Assembly (NCBI GenBank): GCA_023268595.1
Contig: JALQUD010000021.1
Location: 1-12,230, forward strand
Source: Candidatus Saccharimonadia bacterium
Lineage (GTDB): Bacteria > Patescibacteriota > Saccharimonadia > Saccharimonadales > UBA4665
DNA: 12,230 nucleotides
Direction of reading: 5' to 3'
Shown piece by piece: positions 6,456-12,230 of the stretch. Position 1 is the first letter of the stretch. Each line of letters starts with the position of its first letter. Made by a program: the position numbers and the translations under genes. The notes under the pieces were generated by a model. The model was not told the DNA's origin and ran no database searches. It saw nothing but the letters and a program-made list of their open reading frames with translations.

Positions 6456-7733
6456 ATGAAGTTCATATATAAAGCCCAGACCAAAGATGGACGGACCGTC
6501 AACGGCAGTTTCGAAGGCCCGGATAAACAATCCCTGATCGCCGCCCTCACCCGCCAAGGCGCCAAACCGATCGTCATTCGGTTGGCCAGCGAGACCGAAA
6601 CGCTCAAGAAGGCTAAGAAAGGTAAGGTCAAGCTTAAGGAACTGGTCATCTTCACGCGCCAGATGTCGGTGCTGGTATCGGCCGGTGTGCCACTGCCAAA
6701 GGCCCTGGCCACACTCCAGGAACAGGCCGAAAGCCCCTACTTCAAATCGGTCATCGGCGGCATCATCAAAGACGTTGAATCCGGTGTGACGCTCGGCGAC
6801 GCCTTCGCCAAATACCCCAACGTCTTCAGCGAAGTCTACATCAACATGATCAAAGCCGGTGAATCGGGTGGTATCCTGGACGCCATCCTTAAACGCGTCG
6901 CCAGCCAGATCGAAAAGGACGCCACCATCCGCAAGAAACTGAAGGGCGCCATGACCTACCCAACCGTCCTGCTGGTCATCACCTTCCTGGCATTCTTCGG
7001 GCTGATGACTTTCGTGATACCTAAGATCGGTAAGATCCTGACTGACCTGGGCGGACCTGACGCCAAACTGCCGATCTATACCCAGATACTGTTGGACATC
7101 AGCGCCTTCTGCATCAGCAACAGCGTCATCGCCCATATTCCATTGCTTAATCTGATTCCCTTGCTGAACAAGCTACCGAACATCGTCTTCATCGCCGCGG
7201 CCGTCGGTATCGGCGTGTTCTATCTGATGAAATATATCCGCACACCAAAGGGTCGTTACCAGTTCCACAGTCTGATGCTACGCACACCGGTCGTCAAAGA
7301 CATCATCACCAAGGTGGCGGTGGCCCGCTTCGCACGTACCTTCGCGGCACTGACATCGGCTGGCGTAACCGTACTAGAAGCCCTGGAGGTTACCGGTGGC
7401 GCCATCGGTAACGTGGTCATCGAGCAGGAGCTGAAAGAGGCCGCCAAAGACGTCCGTAATGGTAAGCCGCTCAGCGAACCGATTGCTGCCAGCAAGCACT
7501 TTCCGCACATCGTGGCCCAGATGCTAACCGTCGGCGAGGAGACCGGCCAGCTGGATACCATCCTTGTCAAGGTCGCCGAATTCTACGAAGAAGAGGTCGA
7601 TACGGTCATCGATTCGCTCAGTTCCATCATTGAACCGGTCATGATCGTCATCATGGGTGCGGTGGTCGGCCTGATCGCCGCCAGTGTCATGGGCCCGATT
7701 ACCTCGCTGAGCCAGAACATTGGCAACGATTGA
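6456..7733 (+). CDS. pilC: Type IV pilus platform protein PilC (GspF family)
   Basis: PilC is the inner-membrane platform that couples PilB rotation to pilin insertion. The 425-residue protein has the duplicated T2SSF architecture. A first cytoplasmic helical domain (about 62-165) contains MSVLVSAGVPL and the AGESGGIL signature (134-141). Membrane segments follow at about 168-188 and 242-260. A second T2SSF domain (about 285-390) has FARTFAALTSAGV and the matching GEETGQLD (360-367), and a final membrane helix lies at 393-413. The stretch between the first two membrane segments contains an additional hydrophobic region (about 211-240). An N-terminal ~50-residue beta region (MKFIYKAQTKDGRTVNGSF) is typical of PilC. 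It starts 3 bases after the pilB stop, with AGGAA at the pilB end serving as ribosome binding site, so the two form an operon. Length and motifs are normal. Confidence 0.95.
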   Translation: MKFIYKAQTKDGRTVNGSFEGPDKQSLIAALTRQGAKPIVIRLASETETLKKAKKGKVKLKELVIFTRQMSVLVSAGVPLPKALATLQEQAESPYFKSVIGGIIKDVESGVTLGDAFAKYPNVFSEVYINMIKAGESGGILDAILKRVASQIEKDATIRKKLKGAMTYPTVLLVITFLAFFGLMTFVIPKIGKILTDLGGPDAKLPIYTQILLDISAFCISNSVIAHIPLLNLIPLLNKLPNIVFIAAAVGIGVFYLMKYIRTPKGRYQFHSLMLRTPVVKDIITKVAVARFARTFAALTSAGVTVLEALEVTGGAIGNVVIEQELKEAAKDVRNGKPLSEPIAASKHFPHIVAQMLTVGEETGQLDTILVKVAEFYEEEVDTVIDSLSSIIEPVMIVIMGAVVGLIAASVMGPITSLSQNIGND

Positions 7734-7799
7734 TAATTATCACTTGCCGATTCCCTTGACTCATACTTACGCTATACATTTGCAAGTTGTCGAAAAAAC

Positions 7800-7827
7800 T
7801 TGACGCTATAATACTAACGTTTATAAT
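7800..7827 (+). promoter_or_regulatory. Sigma70-type promoter of the major pilin gene
   Basis: TTGACG (7800-7805, 5 of 6) and a perfect TATAAT (7822-7827) are separated by 16 bases. A second TATAAT at 7807-7812 overlaps the spacer. Predicted transcription start is near 7834, giving a leader of about 75 bases. This is the best promoter in the window and suits a highly expressed pilin made independently of pilBC. Confidence 0.75.
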
Positions 7828-7893
7828 TTACAGTAGATGTTGACCACCTTTAGGGGTGTCATATCAAATACAAACGTACAATAAACAATAAGT

Positions 7894-7899
7894 AGGAGG
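7894..7899 (+). promoter_or_regulatory. Ribosome binding site of the pilin gene, possibly sequestered
   Basis: A perfect AGGAGG lies 10 bases before the ATG at 7910, slightly farther than ideal. Bases 7896-7903, covering part of it, can pair with CCACCTTT at 7844-7851 in the same leader: 8 bp, two of them G-U. Confidence 0.7.
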
Positions 7900-7909
7900 G
7901 TGGGTTCCT

Positions 7910-8401
7910 ATGTTCTCACTTAAAAACCAACGTAAAGGACGCTCAAGCGGCTTCACCATCGTCGAGCTCTTGATCGTCATCGTCGTCATCGGTATCTTGG
8001 CCACCTTGGTCATCGTTACCTTCAGCGGCATCCAGCAAAAGGGCCGTAACAGCCAGCGTCAGACTGACCTGAAGGCTATCCAGAGCCATGTCGCAGCTTT
8101 CTACGCCGACAAAGGATACTATCCAACCTTGGCCGATCTTCAGGACTCTTCATTCCGGTCGACCTACATGAAAGGGCTGGATCCCGAAGCTTTGAAGGAC
8201 CCTAAGGGCGGCGACATCCAGGGAACTGCTGATGCCACTCACTACAGCTATGTAGCCGGTCCTGCAGGAGCATCTTGCGCCAACACAACTGCGTCCGACC
8301 CCACTGGAGCCGCCACAACCAACAATGGCTGTGACAGCTACACTCTGACCGCAAAGCAAGAAGGTAGCGGCGCTGCAGACATCGTTCTGAAGAGCAACTA
8401 G
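7910..8401 (+). CDS. Type IV pilin, probable major subunit
   Basis: This 163-residue prepilin has a short basic leader ending in Gly14, then FTIVELLIVIVVIGILATLV. That is a classic type III prepilin signal: cleavage expected between Gly14 and Phe15, Glu5 of the mature protein at residue 19, followed by the hydrophobic assembly helix. The helix continues as an amphipathic segment (QRQTDLKAIQSHVAAFYAD), then a globular region with GYYPTLADL, often seen in Gram-positive and CPR pilins. Cys123 and Cys141 near the C-terminus could close a D-region disulfide loop, followed by CDSYTLTAKQEG-type strands. Its own promoter, strong Shine-Dalgarno sequence and dedicated terminator, plus its place just after pilBC, suggest the main fibre subunit. 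It would be processed by a prepilin peptidase not encoded in this window. I leave the symbol blank because pilA naming in this group is not uniform. Confidence 0.92.
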   Translation: MFSLKNQRKGRSSGFTIVELLIVIVVIGILATLVIVTFSGIQQKGRNSQRQTDLKAIQSHVAAFYADKGYYPTLADLQDSSFRSTYMKGLDPEALKDPKGGDIQGTADATHYSYVAGPAGASCANTTASDPTGAATTNNGCDSYTLTAKQEGSGAADIVLKSN

Positions 8402-8425
8402 TCTACAAAGCTTGCATTAAGCACT

Positions 8426-8450
8426 AAAGAGCGGCTCCGGCCGCTCTTTT
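8426..8450 (+). terminator. Strong intrinsic terminator after the pilin gene
   Basis: AAAGAGCGGC (8426-8435) and GCCGCTCTTT (8440-8449) form a perfect 10-bp stem around a TCCG tetraloop, ending in TTTT. It lies 25 bases after the pilin stop. On the other strand the same stem is followed by only three T residues, so it could at best weakly stop the convergent minor-pilin operon. Confidence 0.92.
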
Positions 8451-8487
8451 AAGCTTTCTAAGAACGGTAATCTTTCAATAACACTGC

Positions 8488-8515
8488 TTGACTATTGTAG
8501 ATATTGTTTTATTAT
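8488..8515 (+). promoter_or_regulatory. Candidate forward promoter in the pilin/minor-pilin intergenic region
   Basis: TTGACT (8488-8493) and TATTAT (8510-8515) are separated by 16 bases in an AT-rich island just after the pilin terminator. The predicted start is near 8522; a small hairpin (8529-8546, 7 bp with one G-U pair, CCTT loop) would lie at the 5' end of the transcript. No confident gene follows, only the uncertain ORF at 8623. The rest of the 8451-8742 gap shows no tRNA or known RNA family that I recognise. Confidence 0.4.
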
Positions 8516-8622
8516 TAGTATTGCTTACAGACTCACCTTTGAGTTTATCAGAGGCACGATAGTCCGTAGGTCACCCGGCAGACAGCCGACATGATTACAT
8601 TCCCATCGGAAGGCAGGATCAC

Positions 8623-8973
8623 ATGCCCGGAGAAACCAGGACGTTCCTACTGCGCGACGTGCTCGGTGCGCTATACAACCGCAACGACCTGGCCGACAAG
8701 TCGAGGCGAACTGTCTGCCAACTTTTATTAGATTCGCGCGGCTTAGAACTGCCGCTGATAGCCAGTGATCGACCACGTGGTCGTACCCGACCCCAGCGAT
8801 GTGCCGAACAGCACGGTACCGGCACCGGACAGGTCGACAGTCTGACCGATAGCCGAACCAAGGTTGCCACTGCCGCTCAGAGCAATCTTACCCCAGTACG
8901 ATTGGAAGATCATGCCGGGCAGGTTGACCGCGCCACCGACGTTGACCGTCGTGACGTTCATGCTGTTATATAA
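8623..8973 (+). CDS. Uncertain ORF, 116 residues, antisense to the 3' end of the PilX-like gene
   Basis: The ATG at 8623 is preceded by AGGCAGGA (8611-8618) and by the promoter candidate at 8488-8515. The first 40 residues (starting MPGETRTFLLRDVLGALYNR) lie in otherwise empty DNA and look helical and plausible as protein. The remaining ~76 residues run antisense through the end of the PilX-like gene, with a composition (Arg, Asp, Thr, Gln rich) typical of shadow frames. No known domain is recognised. It could be a truncated gene remnant, a real small protein with a mis-set end, or chance. Confidence is low. Confidence 0.2.
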   Translation: MPGETRTFLLRDVLGALYNRNDLADKSRRTVCQLLLDSRGLELPLIASDRPRGRTRPQRCAEQHGTGTGQVDSLTDSRTKVATAAQSNLTPVRLEDHAGQVDRATDVDRRDVHAVI

Positions 8974-10185
8974 GTCATTACCGGTCAGGGCGGTGCAGCC
9001 AGGGTTGCACGTCGCGCTGGATTTGAAGCTCATGAAACGGGCGCCGGTCCCCTGGTTGTTAGCCAGGATGCGCGCCGAGCCACCGAGCGTGACCGTGCCA
9101 TCAACCACGATGTTCGGCCGGGTAGCGCCCACACTATCATCGATGGTGACCGTCGCCGCGCCACCGATGTCCAGATTGCCGGTAATGTAAGTGTCGCCAC
9201 GGATAACCAGATTGCAACTACCAGCCACGCTGACATTACCGGTCAGTTTCAGCTTAGCCGGCCAAGTGCGGTTATACGGCCAACTCTGACAAGTATAGGT
9301 ATTATTGTTACCCGCGCCGGTGGTAGTAACGGCTGCGATCTGTGCCGCCCTGTCGTACGTCGGCGGTGAAGTCTGCGGCGCGGTACAACCGGCCTGTAAG
9401 CCTGAACCGCCATTGCCGGGCTGGATATTATTATTTGGTCCAGTGCTAGTCTGGCCGGTGGCACATACCGTGCCGTAGATCTTGGTGCTGTAAGCCATGG
9501 TTATTGGATTGGCCGAGGTGCCGGTACCAGGGCACTGCGCCGGAAACGTCGAGCCGGGACTGACACCAAGCGGACAGCGTACGTTGGATACGAAGACGTT
9601 TGACGGGTTGGAGCTGGTGCCGATGCTCGACGCGCCGGCCAGGTTGATGTATCCGTTTACATAGACGCTGGAGTTAGTGATGCTGGCGCTACCGGTCAGA
9701 ATCAGACCGCCGGGACCGGTGTGCACCGAATAACCCGGCGAGGAAGTACCGACAGCTACGACCTTGACCTTGCGCGTCGAAACCGGGTTGGTCGTCGTGC
9801 CATAGCGGTACACCTTACCCACGGAGACGATGTTCTTAGCATTGCCGGTGCCGACATTGGTTATGGTCGTGGTATACACACCTTTTCCCTGCGTGGCATT
9901 ATTAAAGAACACCTGGTCGGTACCGTACCCGGTGAAATTGGAGTTCTGGTTCAACTGGTACAGTGATGTCTCGATGCCCGCTTCCGCCACCTGTGTGGCA
10001 TTAGCGGAGAACGTGCTCTTAACCGCCAGACTGTACGTGGTGCTCGTCAGCGACACCACGCCGACCGCGATGACGGTCAGCGCCACGCCGACCACCATGA
10101 TAGCTACCATCACGAAGCCGCGTTGGCCAAAACGCCCGCGTCCCTGCGCCGTCATCCGCCCTATAATCCGTCTGATCTTATTCAT
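8743..10185 (-). CDS. PilX-like pilus assembly protein with beta-helix-like C-terminal half (putative minor pilin/adhesin)
   Basis: This 480-residue protein has a basic N-terminus with QRGFVMVAIMVVGVALTVIA, then ANATQVAEAGIE at 61-72. This is the pattern of PilX N-terminal domains: a prepilin-like Gly23-Phe24 junction, no Glu at mature position 5 (Ala28 instead), and an AEAG motif after the helix. The rest is Gly/Ser/Thr/Asn-rich with short repeating strands such as LILTGSASITNSSVYVNGYI, GNLDIGGAATVTIDD, VDGTVTLGGSARI and KIALSGSGNLG, suggesting a right-handed beta-helix or bactofilin-like stack. Eight cysteines, all in the C-terminal part, could form disulfides outside the membrane. The ATG at 10185 overlaps the upstream stop by 8 bases and has AGGA just before it; an earlier in-frame ATG at 10233 lies deep inside the upstream gene. 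It is probably a pilus-tip or surface-binding component. Confidence 0.82.
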   Translation of the reverse strand: MNKIRRIIGRMTAQGRGRFGQRGFVMVAIMVVGVALTVIAVGVVSLTSTTYSLAVKSTFSANATQVAEAGIETSLYQLNQNSNFTGYGTDQVFFNNATQGKGVYTTTITNVGTGNAKNIVSVGKVYRYGTTTNPVSTRKVKVVAVGTSSPGYSVHTGPGGLILTGSASITNSSVYVNGYINLAGASSIGTSSNPSNVFVSNVRCPLGVSPGSTFPAQCPGTGTSANPITMAYSTKIYGTVCATGQTSTGPNNNIQPGNGGSGLQAGCTAPQTSPPTYDRAAQIAAVTTTGAGNNNTYTCQSWPYNRTWPAKLKLTGNVSVAGSCNLVIRGDTYITGNLDIGGAATVTIDDSVGATRPNIVVDGTVTLGGSARILANNQGTGARFMSFKSSATCNPGCTALTGNDLYNSMNVTTVNVGGAVNLPGMIFQSYWGKIALSGSGNLGSAIGQTVDLSGAGTVLFGTSLGSGTTTWSITGYQRQF

Positions 10186-10858
10186 TCCTGAACACCGTCC
10201 TTGTCGTATATGCCGTCTTCGTCTTAGCGTCATTCTTACGCTGTAACACCACGCTCACCTCCACCGAACGGGCTTCGTCCGGCGGCACGGTCTGGTTCAA
10301 GTGGTCACGGTAACTGTACGATACGCTGACCACATCGTTCAGCACTATCGTGTCGGCGGGACATGCCGCGGTAGCGTTGGAGGGCGGACAGGTCTTGCGG
10401 GCCTTGTTACCGGTCACTGCCGCTGCCAGCACCCGACGGTAGAGTATCTTGTTCTTGACGTAGTACACGATATTGTTCTTATAACTGATGTAATTGGCAG
10501 CGTCCGCGTAGACGATGTTGCCGGCATTGTTTTCGACGGCCGTGGCCAGCACCAGCGTTGATGCGTTGCTTGTCCAGCTGTTCGGATTACCGGCGGTCGG
10601 CGGATAACTGTCGTCGATGCGGTTGTTCTGGTCGGCCGTCCCGGCCAACATGATGTCGCTGGCGATCCTGTCCGACGCCGTCTGGGCCTGCGCCAGCAAC
10701 TCAGACTTAGCCTGGGCCGTGGCGTATGTCCGGACACCATTGATGACGAACACCGACATAGTCAGCGACATGAGGGTTATCAGCACCATGGTCACGGTCA
10801 GCTCCACCAGCGTGAAACCTGCCTGCGCTTGCCGCACCGGCCTAACATGCATGCTCAT
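10178..10858 (-). CDS. PilW-like minor pilin
   Basis: This 226-residue prepilin-like protein has leader MSMHVRPVRQAQAG ending in Gly14, then FTLVELTVTMVLITLM with Glu19 as mature Glu5: a canonical type III signal. The assembly helix continues into an amphipathic region (YATAQAKSELLAQAQTASDR), and the downstream SDIMLAG motif resembles the RDIRxAG segment common in PilW/PulJ-type minor pilins. A Cys157/Cys166 pair lies in a loop before the last strands. Its start overlaps the previous stop in an ATGA arrangement, and its end overlaps the PilX-like gene by 8 bases, so the three genes are translationally coupled. As a PilW/PulJ homologue it is expected to help prime pilus assembly at the fibre tip. 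The length and the single N-terminal hydrophobic segment fit the family. Confidence 0.88.
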   Translation of the reverse strand: MSMHVRPVRQAQAGFTLVELTVTMVLITLMSLTMSVFVINGVRTYATAQAKSELLAQAQTASDRIASDIMLAGTADQNNRIDDSYPPTAGNPNSWTSNASTLVLATAVENNAGNIVYADAANYISYKNNIVYYVKNKILYRRVLAAAVTGNKARKTCPPSNATAACPADTIVLNDVVSVSYSYRDHLNQTVPPDEARSVEVSVVLQRKNDAKTKTAYTTRTVFRNE

Positions 10859-11280
10859 TTGGTTATCCCGATGATACCGATGGTCGAGCTGACGACCACC
10901 TTCTTAGTCGCGCCATACTGTTTGTACGTCACGGTCACATCAACCCGTTTCAGTCCGGAGTTAGGCTCTGTTATGGCCACCGAACCGGACTTAGGAGATG
11001 ACAGTTCGGACGGTAGGTTGCCCGAGAAATCGACCGTCGAACCGGCTGCCAGGTTGCCGTAGCTGCTGTTGCGCAACGTTTCGATCTGGCGCTGGGCTGC
11101 CAGTGTAGCCAGCTTCTGGTTGCGGGCGGCCGCTTGCAGGGCTACGATACTCTGGAACATGCCGGTCAATGCCAGCGATAAGGCACCAAGCAACGCGATG
11201 GCGATCACCACCTCCACGACGCCGAAACCGGCGGAACCATCAGGCGAACGCCGGAACCGGTGTATACCTCTGCGTTTCAT
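10855..11280 (-). CDS. PilV-like minor pilin
   Basis: This 141-residue prepilin-like protein has a basic leader (MKRRGIHRFRRSPDGSAG) ending in Gly18, then FGVVEVVIAIALLGALSLAL with Glu23 as mature Glu5. The helix continues as AARNQKLATLAAQRQIETLR, close to the AxxxAxxQxExLR pattern of PilV/GspI proteins. The second half forms strands (RVDVTVTYKQ, KKVVVSSTIG) like the end of other PilV proteins. It is the first gene of the minor-pilin operon. A TATACT box lies 11 bases before its ATG, giving a leader of only a few bases and no Shine-Dalgarno sequence. It is divergent from pilM across an 85-base gap. Confidence 0.86.
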   Translation of the reverse strand: MKRRGIHRFRRSPDGSAGFGVVEVVIAIALLGALSLALTGMFQSIVALQAAARNQKLATLAAQRQIETLRNSSYGNLAAGSTVDFSGNLPSELSSPKSGSVAITEPNSGLKRVDVTVTYKQYGATKKVVVSSTIGIIGITK

Positions 11281-11291
11281 GCTTACGCTTA

Positions 11292-11297
11292 AGTATA
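11292..11297 (-). promoter_or_regulatory. -10 box of the minor-pilin operon (near-leaderless)
   Basis: The minus strand reads TATACT, 11 bases upstream of the ATG at 11280, so the transcript would have only about 4 bases of leader. The palindrome AGTATACT also places a TATACT on the plus strand (11294-11299). No convincing -35 box is seen. Confidence 0.4.
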
Positions 11298-11323
11298 CTA
11301 CACGCGTACCAAGCCGTTTATGG

Positions 11324-11357
11324 TATTATACGAACAAGTAAATACGATAATGTGGGG
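11324..11357 (+). promoter_or_regulatory. Candidate pilM promoter and ribosome binding site
   Basis: TATTAT (11324-11329) is a plausible -10 box for a leader of about 30 bases; GATAAT (11346-11351) is an alternative that would give a much shorter leader. TGGGGA (11353-11358) is a moderate Shine-Dalgarno sequence about 8 bases before the presumed ATC start at 11366. No clear -35 box. Confidence 0.35.
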
Positions 11358-11365
11358 AACATACC

Positions 11366-12230
11366 ATCGCGACGTACTTCTTTAAGGACAAGCCTGTCTT
11401 CGGTTTCGACCTTGGGCATGGTTCGTTCAAGATCATGCAGTGCGAGCCTGGCGGCAAGATGCCGAAGGTGCTTGGCTATGGTTCGGCTTCCTTCGATCCC
11501 AAGGCAGCCGGCTTCAAGGATGGCGTCATCAAACACCCGGAAGTCATCGCCGAAGCCACCAAACAGCTATTCGATAAGGACTTCAAGGGTGAGCTGACCA
11601 CCCGCCGGGCCGCCATGGCCCTGCCCTCGTACCGTTCATTCAGCCGGGCCATGCAGCTGCCACACCTGACCGGTAATGATCTGCGCCAAGCCGTCGAGCT
11701 GGAGATGGAACAGTATATCCCCGTACCGCTCAAGGACCTGTATCTTGATTACGCCATCACACGGCGCAGCGCCAACGAGATCGAGTTGTTCGCCGTCGGT
11801 GTCCCGCGTGAAGTCGTCGACTCCTACCTAGGCCTGGCCCAGACCATGGGCATGGAACCGGTGCTGATCGAAACCACCATGGCCGCAGCCTCACGGTTGT
11901 TCGGACTGGACAAGAACAGCGACGTAGCCAGCGTCATCATCGACTTCGGCTCACTGACGGCCGACATCGGCATCTATAACAAGACGACGCTCGTGACCGG
12001 TACCGTACCGGCCGGCGGCATGGTCTTCACACAGCTCATCAAGGAAAAATTGAAGGTCAGCGAAGCCGAAGCCGGTTACATAAAGACACGTTACGGCCTA
12101 AGCAAGAGCAAGAAGCAGGAAGTGATCGTCAGTGCCCTCAAGCCGACGCTCCAGAAGATCATCGCCGAGATACGCCGTATGAGCCGCTACTACGAGGAGC
12201 GGTATGGCTCGACCAACACCATCTCGCAGG
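11366..12230 (+). CDS. pilM: Type IV pilus actin-like protein PilM (partial, cut at window end)
   Basis: PilM is a cytoplasmic actin-fold ATPase-like adaptor that links the PilN/PilO membrane proteins to the pilus machine. The 288 visible residues contain the first phosphate motif FGFDLGHGSFK near the start and the second, IDFGSLTADIGIY, near residues 192-204. Typical PilM segments lie between (AMALPSYRSFSRAMQLPHL, VELEMEQYIPVPL), and the later helix EIRRMSRYYEERYG matches the conserved region before the C-terminal domain, which lies beyond the window. The frame has no ATG, GTG or TTG between an in-frame TAA at 11348-11350 and the ATG at 11435, and that ATG would remove the first phosphate motif. 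The best start is the ATC at 11366, giving (M)ATYFFKDKPVFGFD; the alternatives are a +1 frameshift from the ATG at 11350 or a base error. Identity is firm, start uncertain. Confidence 0.93.
   Translation, partial: MATYFFKDKPVFGFDLGHGSFKIMQCEPGGKMPKVLGYGSASFDPKAAGFKDGVIKHPEVIAEATKQLFDKDFKGELTTRRAAMALPSYRSFSRAMQLPHLTGNDLRQAVELEMEQYIPVPLKDLYLDYAITRRSANEIELFAVGVPREVVDSYLGLAQTMGMEPVLIETTMAAASRLFGLDKNSDVASVIIDFGSLTADIGIYNKTTLVTGTVPAGGMVFTQLIKEKLKVSEAEAGYIKTRYGLSKSKKQEVIVSALKPTLQKIIAEIRRMSRYYEERYGSTNTISQ

Noticed and set aside
6084..7136. 350-residue minus-strand open frame across the pilB/pilC junction
   Set aside because: It spans two firmly identified genes in antisense, has Asp/Phe/Gly/Val-rich composition with no motif, and no promoter or ribosome binding site was seen before it.
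8408..8456. AAGCTT repeated on both sides of the pilin terminator
   Set aside because: It is a short palindrome present twice near an AT-rich hairpin, with no target-site or IS end structure around it.
11350..11386. Short frame beginning at ATG 11350 as an independent leader peptide
   Set aside because: It gives only 11 residues, with no ribosome binding site before the ATG; it is considered only as part of the pilM frameshift alternative.

Overview
The window looks like a chromosomal segment from a host-associated or ultra-small Gram-positive-like bacterium, most plausibly a Patescibacteria/CPR lineage such as Saccharibacteria. This is an inference. It rests on a compact Gram-positive-style type IV pilus (T4P) set with no visible secretin gene, a PRC-barrel protein, a DUF1704-type metallopeptidase, and several genes whose -10 box sits almost directly on the start codon. 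Genes are tightly packed, and third codon positions in the coding regions are visibly rich in G and C. No tRNA, rRNA or CRISPR array was seen.

Left part (1-4308). The first ~110 bases encode, on the minus strand, an internal fragment of an IS66-family TnpB accessory protein that stops abruptly at the promoter of the next gene. On the plus strand follow a PRC-barrel protein (122-643) and a DUF1704/MATCAP-like zinc peptidase (670-2019). Convergent to them is a minus-strand unit in the order recA, small polytopic membrane protein, recX. A hairpin terminator follows recA, and its downstream arm region doubles as the promoter of the membrane-protein gene, which appears leaderless.

Central part (4309-8460). 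After a ~300-base divergent regulatory region come pilB (assembly ATPase) and pilC (platform protein), 3 bases apart. The major pilin gene follows, with its own good sigma70-type promoter, a structured leader and a strong intrinsic terminator.

Right part (8461-12230). A ~290-base intergenic stretch holds a candidate forward promoter and an uncertain ORF. Next is a minus-strand operon that, in transcription order, encodes a PilV-like minor pilin, a PilW-like minor pilin and a long PilX-like protein with a beta-helix-like C-terminal half. The three genes overlap by 4 and 8 bases. Divergent from this operon is the start of pilM, cut by the window end, which seems to lack a standard start codon.

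Together the genes make a T4P machine. PilB powers extension through PilC, PilM is the cytoplasmic actin-like adaptor, the 163-residue pilin is the probable fibre subunit, and the PilV/W/X-like set probably primes and caps the fibre. The PilX-like protein is the best candidate for a tip adhesin. RecA and RecX supply recombination and its control, which is functionally compatible with T4P-mediated DNA uptake, although no competence gene is visible here.
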